Below are positions 45,696-54,482 of a stretch of 64,000 bases of DNA, one piece after another (the stretch's first letter is position 1; each line of letters starts with the position of its first letter). This DNA comes from Pedobacter sp. PLR (GTDB lineage: Bacteria; Bacteroidota; Bacteroidia; Sphingobacteriales; Sphingobacteriaceae), in assembly GCF_026239675.1 (NCBI RefSeq), contig NZ_JAPIVQ010000006.1, positions 434,001 through 498,000 of the forward strand, given 5' to 3'. The notes below the pieces were generated by a model. The model was not told the DNA's origin. It did no database searches and worked only from the letters and a program-made list of their open reading frames with translations. A program made the translations under genes and the position numbers.

Positions 45696-47084
45696 ATGAT
45701 CCTGATAATTGATGATGATATAGCCGTTCGTACTTCACTGTTGCTTTTACTGGAGCAAAAGGATTATCAGGTGACTGCCGTAGCCAATGCTGCGGATGGT
45801 CTCGCCATGCTGAAAAAGGAAGCGATTTCTTTAATTATTCTGGACCTCAACTTTTCAATTGATACTTCCGGTAAGGAAGGAATGGCTTTGCTGAAAGAAA
45901 TAAGGGCAATCGATGCCCGTTTGCCAGTGGTATTGATCACCGGATGGGCGAGCATCGATCTGGCTGTTCAAGGGATGAAACTCGGCGCAAATGATTTCAT
46001 CAATAAACCCTGGAGTAATGATCACCTTTTACAAACTATAAAAACGCTGATCAGCTTAAAGGACCAAAAGGATAAGCAGGATGAACAGCCGACGGTATTC
46101 AGCAGGAAACAGCTCGACAAGGTTTATGATTTTCAGTCCATCGTTGCCGCAGATCCGCAGATGTTGGAACTGCTGGAAATTGCCGGCAGAGTAGCCAAAA
46201 CTGACGCCTCAGTATTGATCACCGGAGAAAGTGGTACCGGTAAAGAATTGATCGCCGAAGCGCTCCACCAAAACAGCCTGCGTAAAAACAGGCCCTTTGT
46301 TAAAGTGAATCTGGGTGGAATTTCGACCTCTCTGTTTGAAAGCGAGATGTTCGGGCATGTAAGAGGTGCTTTTACCGATGCACGGAATGACAGGACCGGA
46401 AGATTTGAAATGGCCAATAAGGGAACGATCTTCCTGGATGAAATCGGTGACCTCGACGCCAGTAGTCAGGTGAAACTGCTCCGGGTACTGCAAGACCGCA
46501 GTTATGAGGTGCTGGGAAACAGCCGCACAAAAACAGTAGATGTGCGGGTGATTTGTGCCACCAATAAAAACCTGGCAGAAATGGTGGAAAAGGGACTATT
46601 CAGAGAAGACCTGTTGTACCGCATTAACCTGATCACCCTTAAACTTCCTCCTTTAAGAGAAAGAACCAAAGATATTCCATTGCTGTTAAACTTTATGATG
46701 GATAATTTAAGGCAGCTTTATAACCGTCCGGATTTACAGGTAAGCCCTGAGGCAACGAAATGGCTGAAGCAATTACCTTTGCCTGGAAATATCCGCCAGT
46801 TGAAAAACATGGTAGAGAGATCAGTACTGGTGAGTAGAACAAACCTGTTGGAGATAGCCGATTTTAGTACTCAGCTGGAAAAAACACCATTAGTACAAGC
46901 TTCCAAACTTCCTGATGTGGGTTCGATGACCCTGGAAGAAACGGAAATATTAATGATCAAACGCGCTTTGCAATTCCACCAGAACCGTATTTCTAAAGCT
47001 GCACTGGCTTTAGGGATCACCAGAAGCGCATTATACCGCCGACTGGATAAATTTAACATTCCCTACGATGAGACTTCGGACTAA
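45696..47084 (+). CDS. Sigma-54-dependent response regulator (NtrC family)
   Basis: A 462-residue regulator. Receiver domain with acidic DDD at residues 6-8, phospho-acceptor Asp50 in IILDLNF, Thr in LITGWAS and Lys in NKPW; AAA+ domain with Walker A TGESGTGKE, Walker B GTIFLDEIGD and the sigma-54 contact loop, which reads GAFTDA instead of GAFTGA; C-terminal Fis-type helix-turn-helix (NRISKAALALGITRSALYRR). It activates sigma-54 promoters by ATP hydrolysis. The candidate activator sites and -24/-12 element upstream of this same operon suggest autoregulation. The kinase gene overlaps its end by 17 nt. Confidence 0.93.
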   Translation: MILIIDDDIAVRTSLLLLLEQKDYQVTAVANAADGLAMLKKEAISLIILDLNFSIDTSGKEGMALLKEIRAIDARLPVVLITGWASIDLAVQGMKLGANDFINKPWSNDHLLQTIKTLISLKDQKDKQDEQPTVFSRKQLDKVYDFQSIVAADPQMLELLEIAGRVAKTDASVLITGESGTGKELIAEALHQNSLRKNRPFVKVNLGGISTSLFESEMFGHVRGAFTDARNDRTGRFEMANKGTIFLDEIGDLDASSQVKLLRVLQDRSYEVLGNSRTKTVDVRVICATNKNLAEMVEKGLFREDLLYRINLITLKLPPLRERTKDIPLLLNFMMDNLRQLYNRPDLQVSPEATKWLKQLPLPGNIRQLKNMVERSVLVSRTNLLEIADFSTQLEKTPLVQASKLPDVGSMTLEETEILMIKRALQFHQNRISKAALALGITRSALYRRLDKFNIPYDETSD

Positions 47085-48366
47085 ATACCTTTTGTTCGTA
47101 TGTATTTTACATGCGATAGCCTTGTTTTTAAGCTATTTTGTTTTCGAAAAGAACAAGCTGTATTTCCTGTTGGCGGAGGTCTTGATACTTCTTTCTGCGT
47201 TGATCTCCTGGCAACTGTACAATCAAATGATCCGACCCTTAAACTTATTGGTTCAGGGAGCCGATGCGATCAGGGACAGGGATTTTAACATTAAGTTTGT
47301 GAAAACCGGCACATATGAAATGGATCAGCTGATTGAAGTGTATAATCAGATGATTGATCAATTGAGAACAGAAAGAACATTACAGCAACAACAACACTTT
47401 TTTTTAGATAAGCTCATTGACCATTCTCCGGTGGGCATCATTATTTTAGACCATGACAATAGAATTCAGATGGTCAATCCGGTCGCGAAGAAAATACTGC
47501 ATACCATTCCGGTTGAAGGATGGCTGTTAAAGGACATCGCACATCCCATTATAGAAGAGGTCAGGATCCTGTTAAAGGAAAAGAAAGGATCTGTTACGCT
47601 AAAGGGGGGAGCGGAATCCTATAAAATCCAGGTATCTGAATTTATAGACCAGGGTTTCTCCAGAAACTTTGTCATCATTCAGGAACTGACTACCGAGCTG
47701 CTATTGGCAGAGAAGCAGGGGTATGGTAAAGTGATCCGCATGATGGCCCATGAAGTTAACAATACCATCGGGCCGGTAAACTCCATTCTCGACTCGGCCT
47801 TGCTGATGGAAAAGGAAAGGAAGCCAGATAGTACCCTTGGCAATGCGCTTCAGGTAGCGATAGACCGGAACTACAACCTGAACATCTTTATGCGGAACCT
47901 CGCAGACCTGGTTCGTTTACCGGAACCGGATAAAAAGTACATGGACCTCCATGAATTGATTTTTTCGGTAGCCACCTTATGGTCTGAAACCGTCAGAGAG
48001 AAAAATATCAGCTTTGAGTTTAAGCTGGATCAGGTGCCCCTGATCATCTTCGCAGACCAGCTACAGCTGGAGCAGGTATTGATCAACATTGTGAAAAATT
48101 CAATAGAGGCAATCGGAGACAACACGCAGGGAGTCATCACCTTTGTGACGGAAAACAAGCCTAAAAGACTGCAAATCCTGGACAATGGACAGGGGATCTC
48201 AAAAGAAGCCGCTCCATTTTTATTCAGCCCGTTTTTTAGCACAAAAGGTGATGGACAGGGCATAGGACTCACTTTAATCAAGGATGTGCTCCTCAAACAT
48301 GAGTTCTCTTTTTATCTCGCTGATAATGAGTCTGCAGGAGCCGAATTTTCTATAAACGTTCTGTAA
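47068..48366 (+). CDS. Membrane histidine kinase (NtrY-like)
   Basis: A 432-residue sensor kinase with two N-terminal transmembrane helices (about 8-26 and 30-50) separated by only a few residues, so almost no periplasmic sensor. A HAMP-like segment, a PAS-like domain (IDHSPVGIIILDHDNRIQMVNP), phospho-acceptor His228 in RMMAHEVNNT, and the ATPase motifs NIVKNSIEAI, LDNGQGI and GQGIGLTLI follow. Such short-loop kinases usually sense membrane stress or the membrane state, here perhaps that caused by a substrate of the pump. The gene overlaps the regulator gene by 17 nt, consistent with a cognate pair. Confidence 0.92.
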   Translation: MRLRTKYLLFVCILHAIALFLSYFVFEKNKLYFLLAEVLILLSALISWQLYNQMIRPLNLLVQGADAIRDRDFNIKFVKTGTYEMDQLIEVYNQMIDQLRTERTLQQQQHFFLDKLIDHSPVGIIILDHDNRIQMVNPVAKKILHTIPVEGWLLKDIAHPIIEEVRILLKEKKGSVTLKGGAESYKIQVSEFIDQGFSRNFVIIQELTTELLLAEKQGYGKVIRMMAHEVNNTIGPVNSILDSALLMEKERKPDSTLGNALQVAIDRNYNLNIFMRNLADLVRLPEPDKKYMDLHELIFSVATLWSETVREKNISFEFKLDQVPLIIFADQLQLEQVLINIVKNSIEAIGDNTQGVITFVTENKPKRLQILDNGQGISKEAAPFLFSPFFSTKGDGQGIGLTLIKDVLLKHEFSFYLADNESAGAEFSINVL

Positions 48367-48400
48367 AGCTCAAAAAACCGCTTTATTCTATTTAAACATT

Positions 48401-48419
48401 ACGCAAACGTTTGATATTT
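48401..48419 (+). promoter_or_regulatory. Left arm of 19-bp inverted repeat upstream of third susC
   Basis: ACGCAAACGTTTGATATTT contains the palindrome CAAACGTTTG (48404-48413). Its exact reverse complement lies at 48561-48579. Both LacI-type operator and recombinase target are possible. Confidence 0.7.
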
Positions 48420-48560
48420 TCCAGTTAAAAGGAGGTATTACGGAAATATGCGCTGTTTTCCCAATGCGTAGGAACACTTAATTGCGTCATTTTAAGATAA
48501 AAGCAAATTATTGTTTTAAATCTACGAAAATCGCTTCCCGGACAAAAATCGTCGCCAAGC

Positions 48561-48579
48561 AAATATCAAACGTTTGCGT
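48561..48579 (-). promoter_or_regulatory. Right arm of 19-bp inverted repeat upstream of third susC
   Basis: AAATATCAAACGTTTGCGT is the exact reverse complement of 48401-48419. The palindrome cores are 163 bp apart centre to centre, and this arm lies about 120 bp before the susC start. The rest of the 334-bp gap (48367-48700) shows a TGACGTCA palindrome near 48649 and a weak TAACTTTC -7 candidate, but no gene. Confidence 0.7.
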
Positions 48580-48700
48580 GAATTTAATGAGCTTTCTGTC
48601 CGAAGCATGGTCCTTTAAGTCTCTAACTTTCGAGTCTTAAAAATGCCTGACGTCAATGTTGGGCAAATCAGACAACTAACTCATTTAATCAGAATAATTC

Positions 48701-51700
48701 ATGACCAAGAATTACAACTTATTTAATTGGATTCCTTACTTCAGGAAATCCGTAATGACTCTAATCCTGGTGGCACTATCTGTGTTTACAGGGATGAGTC
48801 AGACCCCTAGCGTCAAAACCGGAACGGTGGTTGACGAAACCGGACTGCCTTTACCAGGTGTATCTGTAAAAATCAAAAACACCAGCGGTGGTACAATGAC
48901 AGATAATGACGGTAAATTCAGTGTCAATGTTGATGATAAAGCCATTCTTCAGTTCTCTTACCTGGGTTACGATACTCAGGAAATCAGCGCTGCGGGAAAA
49001 GGACCTTTCAAAATCAGCTTAAAGCCAACAGAAAACTTAATGAATGAAGTGGTCGTAGTTGGTTATGTAACCAAAAACAAGTCACAATTGGTAAGTTCTG
49101 TTTCTACAGTTTCTGCTAAGAAATTACTGGATGTAACCAGTAATAGTACCTCTGCGATGTTACAAGGTAAAGCTTCCGGCGTAAACGTAAGTGTTCCTTC
49201 GGGACAACCAGGCGCTTCAACAAGCATTCGTATTCGTGGCACAGGAACATTAAGCTCAGGATCTGAACCATTAATGGTGGTAGATGGTGTGATTGGTGGA
49301 ACTGCAAACCCTCGTGATATCGAATCGGTAAGTATCTTAAAAGATGCGGCAGCAACAGGCCTTTATGGTTCAAGAGCGGCAAACGGTGTAATTGTAATCA
49401 CTACGAAACAAGGTAAAGCAGGTAAAACGAAAATCGATTATAGTGGCGCTTTTGGGGTGAACACCGCTTCAGAAGGAAACTTTAAAGTGATGAACGGACA
49501 ACAGTTACATGATTACAGTACATACATGTATACCAATGACTATACAGGAAAACGTGCGGCATACATCAAAGAACTGCAAAAAACGATTCCTAATCCAACC
49601 CAACAACAGATTGATGATTTCCTGACAGAAAAGGAACTGGCATTGACCCTTCCAGGTTACTTAGGCAGTTTTATGCCTGCAGTTCCAGGTAATACAGACT
49701 GGAGAGATTTAGCTTTCAGACAAGGAATTACCAATAATCAGGCATTGAGCATCTCTGGTGGTGACGAAAAAACAAAGTTTTATATCGGAGCCAACTATTA
49801 TGATGAGCAAGGTACTTTAGTAAATACAGACTATAAGAGCTTTAACTTCCGTACCAATCTGGAGCATAAAATCAATGATCGTTTTAAAGTAACGGCCAGA
49901 CTTAATGCTGGTTTTACTAAAACAAACAATGATCCAAGTGGTGCTTTAGATCAATCTTATACCAACATGCCATGGGATAACCCATTTAATGCAGATGGTA
50001 CTCCAAAATATGTGGATGCCAACTCGCAATGGTATGGTAGAGATAAAAGCAATTTCTTGTATGTAAGTGAATTTAACAGAGATAACTCCCGCGGACAAAA
50101 TCTGACAGCAGATGTTAAACTGGAATACAAAATCACTGATTGGTTGAATTTTGCGACCTCTAACCGTTATACCGTGACCAATTCACGTGCGGAAAGACTG
50201 ATAGATCCGCGTACACCAGGAGGAAAAGCGAATAGAGGAGAACTGTACAATGGTTACGGTTATACCAACTCTTTCATTACTTCTAACTTATTCAATGCAG
50301 CACATTCATTCGGTAAACATAACCTGTCGGGTATTGCAGGATTTGAATATCAGCAGAACTATGTGGACGGACTTAATGGTACAGGAACAGGAATCCTTCC
50401 TGGTTTAAGCTCAATGGATGCTACCGCGATTGCAAAAGGCCTTTCAGGTAACAGATCAATGAGCAGATTCGTTTCTGAGCTGTTCATGGGAGACTATAAC
50501 TATGACAACCGTTATTTTGCCACAGTATCCATGAGAAATGATGGATCTTCGAAATTTGGCGCCAACAGCAGATATGGTTTATTCTACTCTTTCGGAGCGG
50601 GATGGAACATTGCTAATGAAAGCTTCTTCGAATCTAAAATCGTCAATACCTTAAAATTACGTGGTAGTTATGGGGTAACAGGAAATACACCAGGTGGCGA
50701 TTATGCCCATTTGGACCAATACCTGGCCAATGTACAATACGGTGGTGTTCCCGGTGCTTTTCCGCGTAGTCTGCCAAACCCTAACTTAACCTGGGAGACG
50801 CCAACAACGATCAATGCAGGTCTGGATATCGGTTTATTCAACAGAATTGACTTGAGTATTGATGCCTACCAACGTACCAATAAAGACTTAATTCTTGATG
50901 TACCATTGGCTTCAGAATCTGGTTTCTATTATTCTACAGAGAATATCGGATCTGTAAGAAACAGAGGTATTGACATCGAATTGAACACTAAAAACTTAAC
51001 TGGTGAATTCAAATGGAGTACCTCATTTAACATCGGTATAAACAAAAATAAAGTGCTGAGCCTTTACAGAGATCAGTCTATCGACAGAGGATACCAAAGA
51101 GTAGCCGTTGGTCGCGACCTGAATTCATGGTACATGGAAGAATGGGCTGGTGTAGATCCAAATAATGGGAATCCACTATGGTACATGACAAAGACGGATG
51201 CTAATGGCGTAGAATCAAGAGTAACGACAAACAATTTCGATAACGCAGACAGAAAATTTGTAGGTACTTCAACACCAGATTTTATCGGTGGAATCGGCAA
51301 TGAGTTCTCTTACAAAAACTTTAGTCTGAATGCTTTTTTCAACTTTGTTTCGGGAGGTACTGTGTACAATTCTGCACGTGAGCTTTTTGATGCAGATGGA
51401 GCATATCCTCAATACAACAGCATGATCCTGAAAAGTGGATGGAGCCGTTGGGAGAATCCAGGTGATATCGCTACACACCCAAAAGCAGTAGCGAATGGAA
51501 ATAGAAACTCCAACAAACCAAGTTCAAGATACCTGGAAGATGGTTCTTACATCAGATTACGTAACGTAACCTTAGGTTATACTTTATCTGATAAACTTAC
51601 AGAAAAATTAAAGATGTCTAACGTTCGCTTCTTTGTGAGCGGTGACAACTTAATTACCCTAACCAAATTCTCTGGTATGGATCCTGAAGTTTCACTGGTT

Positions 51701-51787
51701 TCAGAAGGTAATAATTCTGTTGGTGTGAGTGGTACAAAATACCCGATCAGTAAGAAGGTGTTATTTGGTGTAAATGTTACTTTCTAA
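48701..51787 (+). CDS. SusC/RagA-family TonB-linked outer membrane protein
   Basis: A 1028-residue SusC. The signal peptide is preceded by an extended polar start (TKNYNLFNWIPYFRKS), cleavage near residue 33 (GMSQ). Carboxypeptidase-regulatory-like domain about 37-115 (TGTVVDETGLPLPGVSVKI), TonB-box-like NEVVVVGYVTKNKS, plug with SIRIRGTGTLSSGSEPLMVV and SILKDAAATGLYGSRAANGV, and a barrel ending VLFGVNVTF. It pairs with the SusD gene 23 nt downstream. Its leader is unrelated to those of the other two susC genes; instead it has the 19-bp inverted repeat. Substrate unknown. Confidence 0.94.
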   Translation: MTKNYNLFNWIPYFRKSVMTLILVALSVFTGMSQTPSVKTGTVVDETGLPLPGVSVKIKNTSGGTMTDNDGKFSVNVDDKAILQFSYLGYDTQEISAAGKGPFKISLKPTENLMNEVVVVGYVTKNKSQLVSSVSTVSAKKLLDVTSNSTSAMLQGKASGVNVSVPSGQPGASTSIRIRGTGTLSSGSEPLMVVDGVIGGTANPRDIESVSILKDAAATGLYGSRAANGVIVITTKQGKAGKTKIDYSGAFGVNTASEGNFKVMNGQQLHDYSTYMYTNDYTGKRAAYIKELQKTIPNPTQQQIDDFLTEKELALTLPGYLGSFMPAVPGNTDWRDLAFRQGITNNQALSISGGDEKTKFYIGANYYDEQGTLVNTDYKSFNFRTNLEHKINDRFKVTARLNAGFTKTNNDPSGALDQSYTNMPWDNPFNADGTPKYVDANSQWYGRDKSNFLYVSEFNRDNSRGQNLTADVKLEYKITDWLNFATSNRYTVTNSRAERLIDPRTPGGKANRGELYNGYGYTNSFITSNLFNAAHSFGKHNLSGIAGFEYQQNYVDGLNGTGTGILPGLSSMDATAIAKGLSGNRSMSRFVSELFMGDYNYDNRYFATVSMRNDGSSKFGANSRYGLFYSFGAGWNIANESFFESKIVNTLKLRGSYGVTGNTPGGDYAHLDQYLANVQYGGVPGAFPRSLPNPNLTWETPTTINAGLDIGLFNRIDLSIDAYQRTNKDLILDVPLASESGFYYSTENIGSVRNRGIDIELNTKNLTGEFKWSTSFNIGINKNKVLSLYRDQSIDRGYQRVAVGRDLNSWYMEEWAGVDPNNGNPLWYMTKTDANGVESRVTTNNFDNADRKFVGTSTPDFIGGIGNEFSYKNFSLNAFFNFVSGGTVYNSARELFDADGAYPQYNSMILKSGWSRWENPGDIATHPKAVANGNRNSNKPSSRYLEDGSYIRLRNVTLGYTLSDKLTEKLKMSNVRFFVSGDNLITLTKFSGMDPEVSLVSEGNNSVGVSGTKYPISKKVLFGVNVTF

Positions 51788-51810
51788 AAACTATTTTAAA
51801 CAGAACAATC

Positions 51811-53316
51811 ATGATTAAAAAATATAAATTGGCTGTAGCAGTATTATTGACGCTGACTGCTACATCCTGCAAAGATGACCTGGATTTAAAACCTTATAAT
51901 GCTTTAACTACTGAGCAGATTGTAAATACTGTTGAAGGTCTGACAGCTGCAACGATCGGTACTTATAACTATATCAAAGACCCTTATTACATGCGTAATT
52001 ACCACATGCTTTCTGAGTATGCAAGTGATAACGTATCCTTAAGTGGTACAACCACTGATGGGTTATTCTATGCCTACAATTACCAACACCTGAAAAATCA
52101 GGGCAATACAGAGCAAATCTGGCGTAAAGGTTATCAGGCGATTTATGGTACCAATGTGGTCATCGAAAAAGTTACGCAAAGTGATAATGCGGCAATGAAT
52201 CAATTGCTTGGTGAAAACTATTTCCTGAGAGGAATGATCCATTTTGATTTGGTGAGGTTCTTCGGTCGTCCGTATACAGACAATAACGGAGAATCTTTAG
52301 GTATCGTAATCAAAACAAACAGCAACGTTAAAGAGCTGGGTTCCCGTGCAAAAGTGAAAGATGTTTATGCTTTAGTAGTAGCCGATTTGTTAAAATCGAT
52401 TGAATTGATGGGTAGCACTAAGTCTAACATCTTTGCTTCAAAAGAAGTGGCAATGGCGCTTTTAAGTAGGGTTTACCTGTATATGGGCGACTATGATAAT
52501 GCTTTTAAGTATGCTGATGAAGTGATTAAATCAAACAGATATGCTTTGGTTAGCTCATCAAATCTTGGAAGTTACTTTACGGTAGCTCCGGGTGGAGATC
52601 AGAAATCTCAGGAAACGATCTTTGCCATTAAACATGATTTAAAAGATGACCGTGGTGCTGATGCAATCGGATCAATGTATTTCACAGCTGGTGGCGACAA
52701 TAGCTATGGCGAGATGTATGCCTCTCAGAGTTATAGAAACCTGTTGGATAAATTTCCTAACGATTTGCGTCATGCTTTCATCCGTCCCAATTACGAAAAA
52801 GATGGCGCTGGAAATGTGAAGCTGGATGCCAATGGAAACCCGATTCTGGCAAAGCGTAACGGATACCCAATATACTATGTGATGAAGTATTCTTATCAGG
52901 ATGGTGTGGAAACATTAAGCTCTCCGGTGGTTGTGCGTCTTGCAGAAATGTACCTGACCAGAGCTGAGGCTGCCGTTAAATTAGGAAGACCAGCGGACGC
53001 TTTATCTGATGTAAACATCATCAGAGAACGTGCTGGTTTAAAAGGTCTGGAATTGTTTTCTGCAGGAAACATGATGGGATATACGGATGTATTAGATGTA
53101 GTATTGGATGAAAGAAGACTGGAACTTGCTTTTGAAGCACAACGTAAATTCGATGTGTTCAGAAATAAACGTACCATGGTTAGAAACTATCCGGGAACAC
53201 ATTTACCTTCAGGACAAGTTACTCAGGAGATTCCTTATACTTCTCCACGCGTGATTTATTACATTCCTCAAAGTGAGTTAACCGTGAATCCTAATCTGGT
53301 TCAAAACCCGGAATAG
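51811..53316 (+). CDS. RagB/SusD-family nutrient uptake lipoprotein
   Basis: A 501-residue lipoprotein with lipobox LTATSC near residue 20 and then DDLDLKPYNALTTEQIVNTV. Helical SusD core with GENYFLRGMIHFDLVRFFGRPY and VAMALLSRVYLYMGDYDNAF; the C-terminal RagB part has LAEMYLTRAEAAVKLGRPADA, DERRLELAFEAQRKFDVFRN and the terminal SELTVNPNLVQNPE. The substrate-binding partner of the preceding SusC; no enzymes are attached to the locus. Confidence 0.94.
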   Translation: MIKKYKLAVAVLLTLTATSCKDDLDLKPYNALTTEQIVNTVEGLTAATIGTYNYIKDPYYMRNYHMLSEYASDNVSLSGTTTDGLFYAYNYQHLKNQGNTEQIWRKGYQAIYGTNVVIEKVTQSDNAAMNQLLGENYFLRGMIHFDLVRFFGRPYTDNNGESLGIVIKTNSNVKELGSRAKVKDVYALVVADLLKSIELMGSTKSNIFASKEVAMALLSRVYLYMGDYDNAFKYADEVIKSNRYALVSSSNLGSYFTVAPGGDQKSQETIFAIKHDLKDDRGADAIGSMYFTAGGDNSYGEMYASQSYRNLLDKFPNDLRHAFIRPNYEKDGAGNVKLDANGNPILAKRNGYPIYYVMKYSYQDGVETLSSPVVVRLAEMYLTRAEAAVKLGRPADALSDVNIIRERAGLKGLELFSAGNMMGYTDVLDVVLDERRLELAFEAQRKFDVFRNKRTMVRNYPGTHLPSGQVTQEIPYTSPRVIYYIPQSELTVNPNLVQNPE

Positions 53317-53342
53317 TCACAACAATAGTATTAAATAATTTA

Positions 53343-53372
53343 GGAAGGCCGGTATTTACCGGCCTTCCTTTG
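53343..53372 (+). terminator. Intrinsic terminator after third susCD
   Basis: GGAAGGCCGGT and ACCGGCCTTCC form a perfect 11-bp GC-rich stem with loop ATTT, followed by a T-rich tail. The tail also supplies the TTTG of the next promoter. Confidence 0.92.
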
Positions 53373-53398
53373 TTTTATGGGTATTTACAATATATTTG
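53369..53398 (+). promoter_or_regulatory. Consensus promoter giving a leaderless transcript
   Basis: TTTG (53369-53372), 18 nt, then TATATTTG (53391-53398) match the Bacteroidota consensus exactly. Start of transcription is expected about 5 nt after the -7 box, which is the ATG at 53403. Confidence 0.75.
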
Positions 53399-53402
53399 CT
53401 TT

Positions 53403-53966
53403 ATGTCATCACATCACATCGTTAGAGAAAAACAAGAACCAGCATTATATATTAATGATCTGGGTGAGTTTAATGAGGAATATCTGGGCCAGCTGTTGGA
53501 GTGGAGTCCGACTTTAATCGTCAATGCGGCGCTTTATGAGAAAATGATTAGCCTGGGGCTAAAAGTTGATGTCGTAGTGAACCCTGTTGATCAGGAGTTT
53601 TCTCAGGAAAACACGATAGTCATTCCTGCAAAAGGAGAAGCCCTGGATGCTGTACTGGATTACCTGATCAAAGAAAAATATTCGGCAGTTAATGTGATCG
53701 ATACCAAAACGGCTCTGAGAGAACTGGGGAGTTATATCGATGAAATCAATATCGTAGTATTCACCGCAACGGAAAAAGCATATGCCATAAAATCAGGATT
53801 CTCGGTATGGAAACCAAAAGACAGTGTGTTCCATATTGAAGTGCTTTCTTATTTTGAAACCAGTAACCTAAAACAAGAAGAAAACGGAGATTTCGTAGTG
53901 ATCAATGACGGTTTCGTCACTTTCACTTTCAATACCGCCTGGTTGTTTATCAGCGAAAAGTTATGA
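53403..53966 (+). CDS. Thiamine pyrophosphokinase-like protein
   Basis: A 187-residue protein starting SSHHIVREKQEPALYIND. The order of segments (GQLLEWSPTLIVNAALYEKM, LGLKVDVVVNP, VDYLIKEKYSAVNVID-like helices, then a beta-rich half, FVVINDGFVTFTF) is that of the Bacteroidota proteins annotated as thiamine pyrophosphokinase; canonical TPK motifs (DGxxN, GDxDS) are weak or absent, so enzymatic activity is uncertain. An upstream ATG-less extension to 53370 lies in the terminator and promoter and is excluded. The GNAT gene overlaps by ATGA. Confidence 0.6.
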   Translation: MSSHHIVREKQEPALYINDLGEFNEEYLGQLLEWSPTLIVNAALYEKMISLGLKVDVVVNPVDQEFSQENTIVIPAKGEALDAVLDYLIKEKYSAVNVIDTKTALRELGSYIDEINIVVFTATEKAYAIKSGFSVWKPKDSVFHIEVLSYFETSNLKQEENGDFVVINDGFVTFTFNTAWLFISEKL

Positions 53967-54457
53967 TCCTGCTTAGGAAAGGAAAAGAGAAAGACCTGAT
54001 TGTTATCCAGGAGATCGCCAAAATCACCTGGGGGTCTACCTATAGCGGAATCCTCAGCCAGAAACAAATCGATTATATGTTGGAAAAGATGTATAATCAA
54101 GGTGTTTTGATGGAGCAACTGTTGGCAGGTTATGATTTTCTGATTGCAGAAATTGAGGCTAAAGATGTAGCCTTTGCTTCTTATTCAAGGTTGGGAGATC
54201 GCGAGGATGCCTATAAACTGCATAAGCTTTATGTTTTACCGGAAGCCCATGGTATGGGTGTTGGTAAATTACTGATCAATGAAGTGTTAGATAAGGTGAA
54301 GGAAGCAGGAGGGAAAAGCCTGGAGTTAAATGTGCTTCGCGCCAATAAATCCGTAGAATTTTATAAAAAAGCAGGCTTCATCATAAAAGAAACCGTTAGC
54401 CTGGATGTTGGCAACGGTTTCCTTATGGAAGATTATGTGATGGAAAAGACCATCTGA
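53963..54457 (+). CDS. GNAT-family N-acetyltransferase
   Basis: A 164-residue GNAT protein. The acetyl-CoA motif A is LYVLPEAHGMGVGKLLINEV, with the V-x-P-x-x-x-G-x-G-x-G pattern; SLELNVLRANKSVEFYKKAGF is motif B. The N-terminus (LLRKGKEKDLIVIQEIAKIT) fits the family. The acceptor substrate is unknown. Its ATG overlaps the stop of the previous gene (ATGA), so it is translated with it. Confidence 0.92.
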   Translation: MILLRKGKEKDLIVIQEIAKITWGSTYSGILSQKQIDYMLEKMYNQGVLMEQLLAGYDFLIAEIEAKDVAFASYSRLGDREDAYKLHKLYVLPEAHGMGVGKLLINEVLDKVKEAGGKSLELNVLRANKSVEFYKKAGFIIKETVSLDVGNGFLMEDYVMEKTI

Positions 54458-54475
54458 TCAAAGACGGTCTTTTCC
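54442..54475. terminator. Bidirectional terminator between convergent genes
   Basis: GGAAAAGACC and GGTCTTTTCC form a 10-bp stem. The left arm is inside the end of the GNAT gene; T and A runs in the arms can serve both directions between the GNAT gene and the convergent protease gene. Confidence 0.7.
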
Positions 54476-54482
54476 TGCAACC

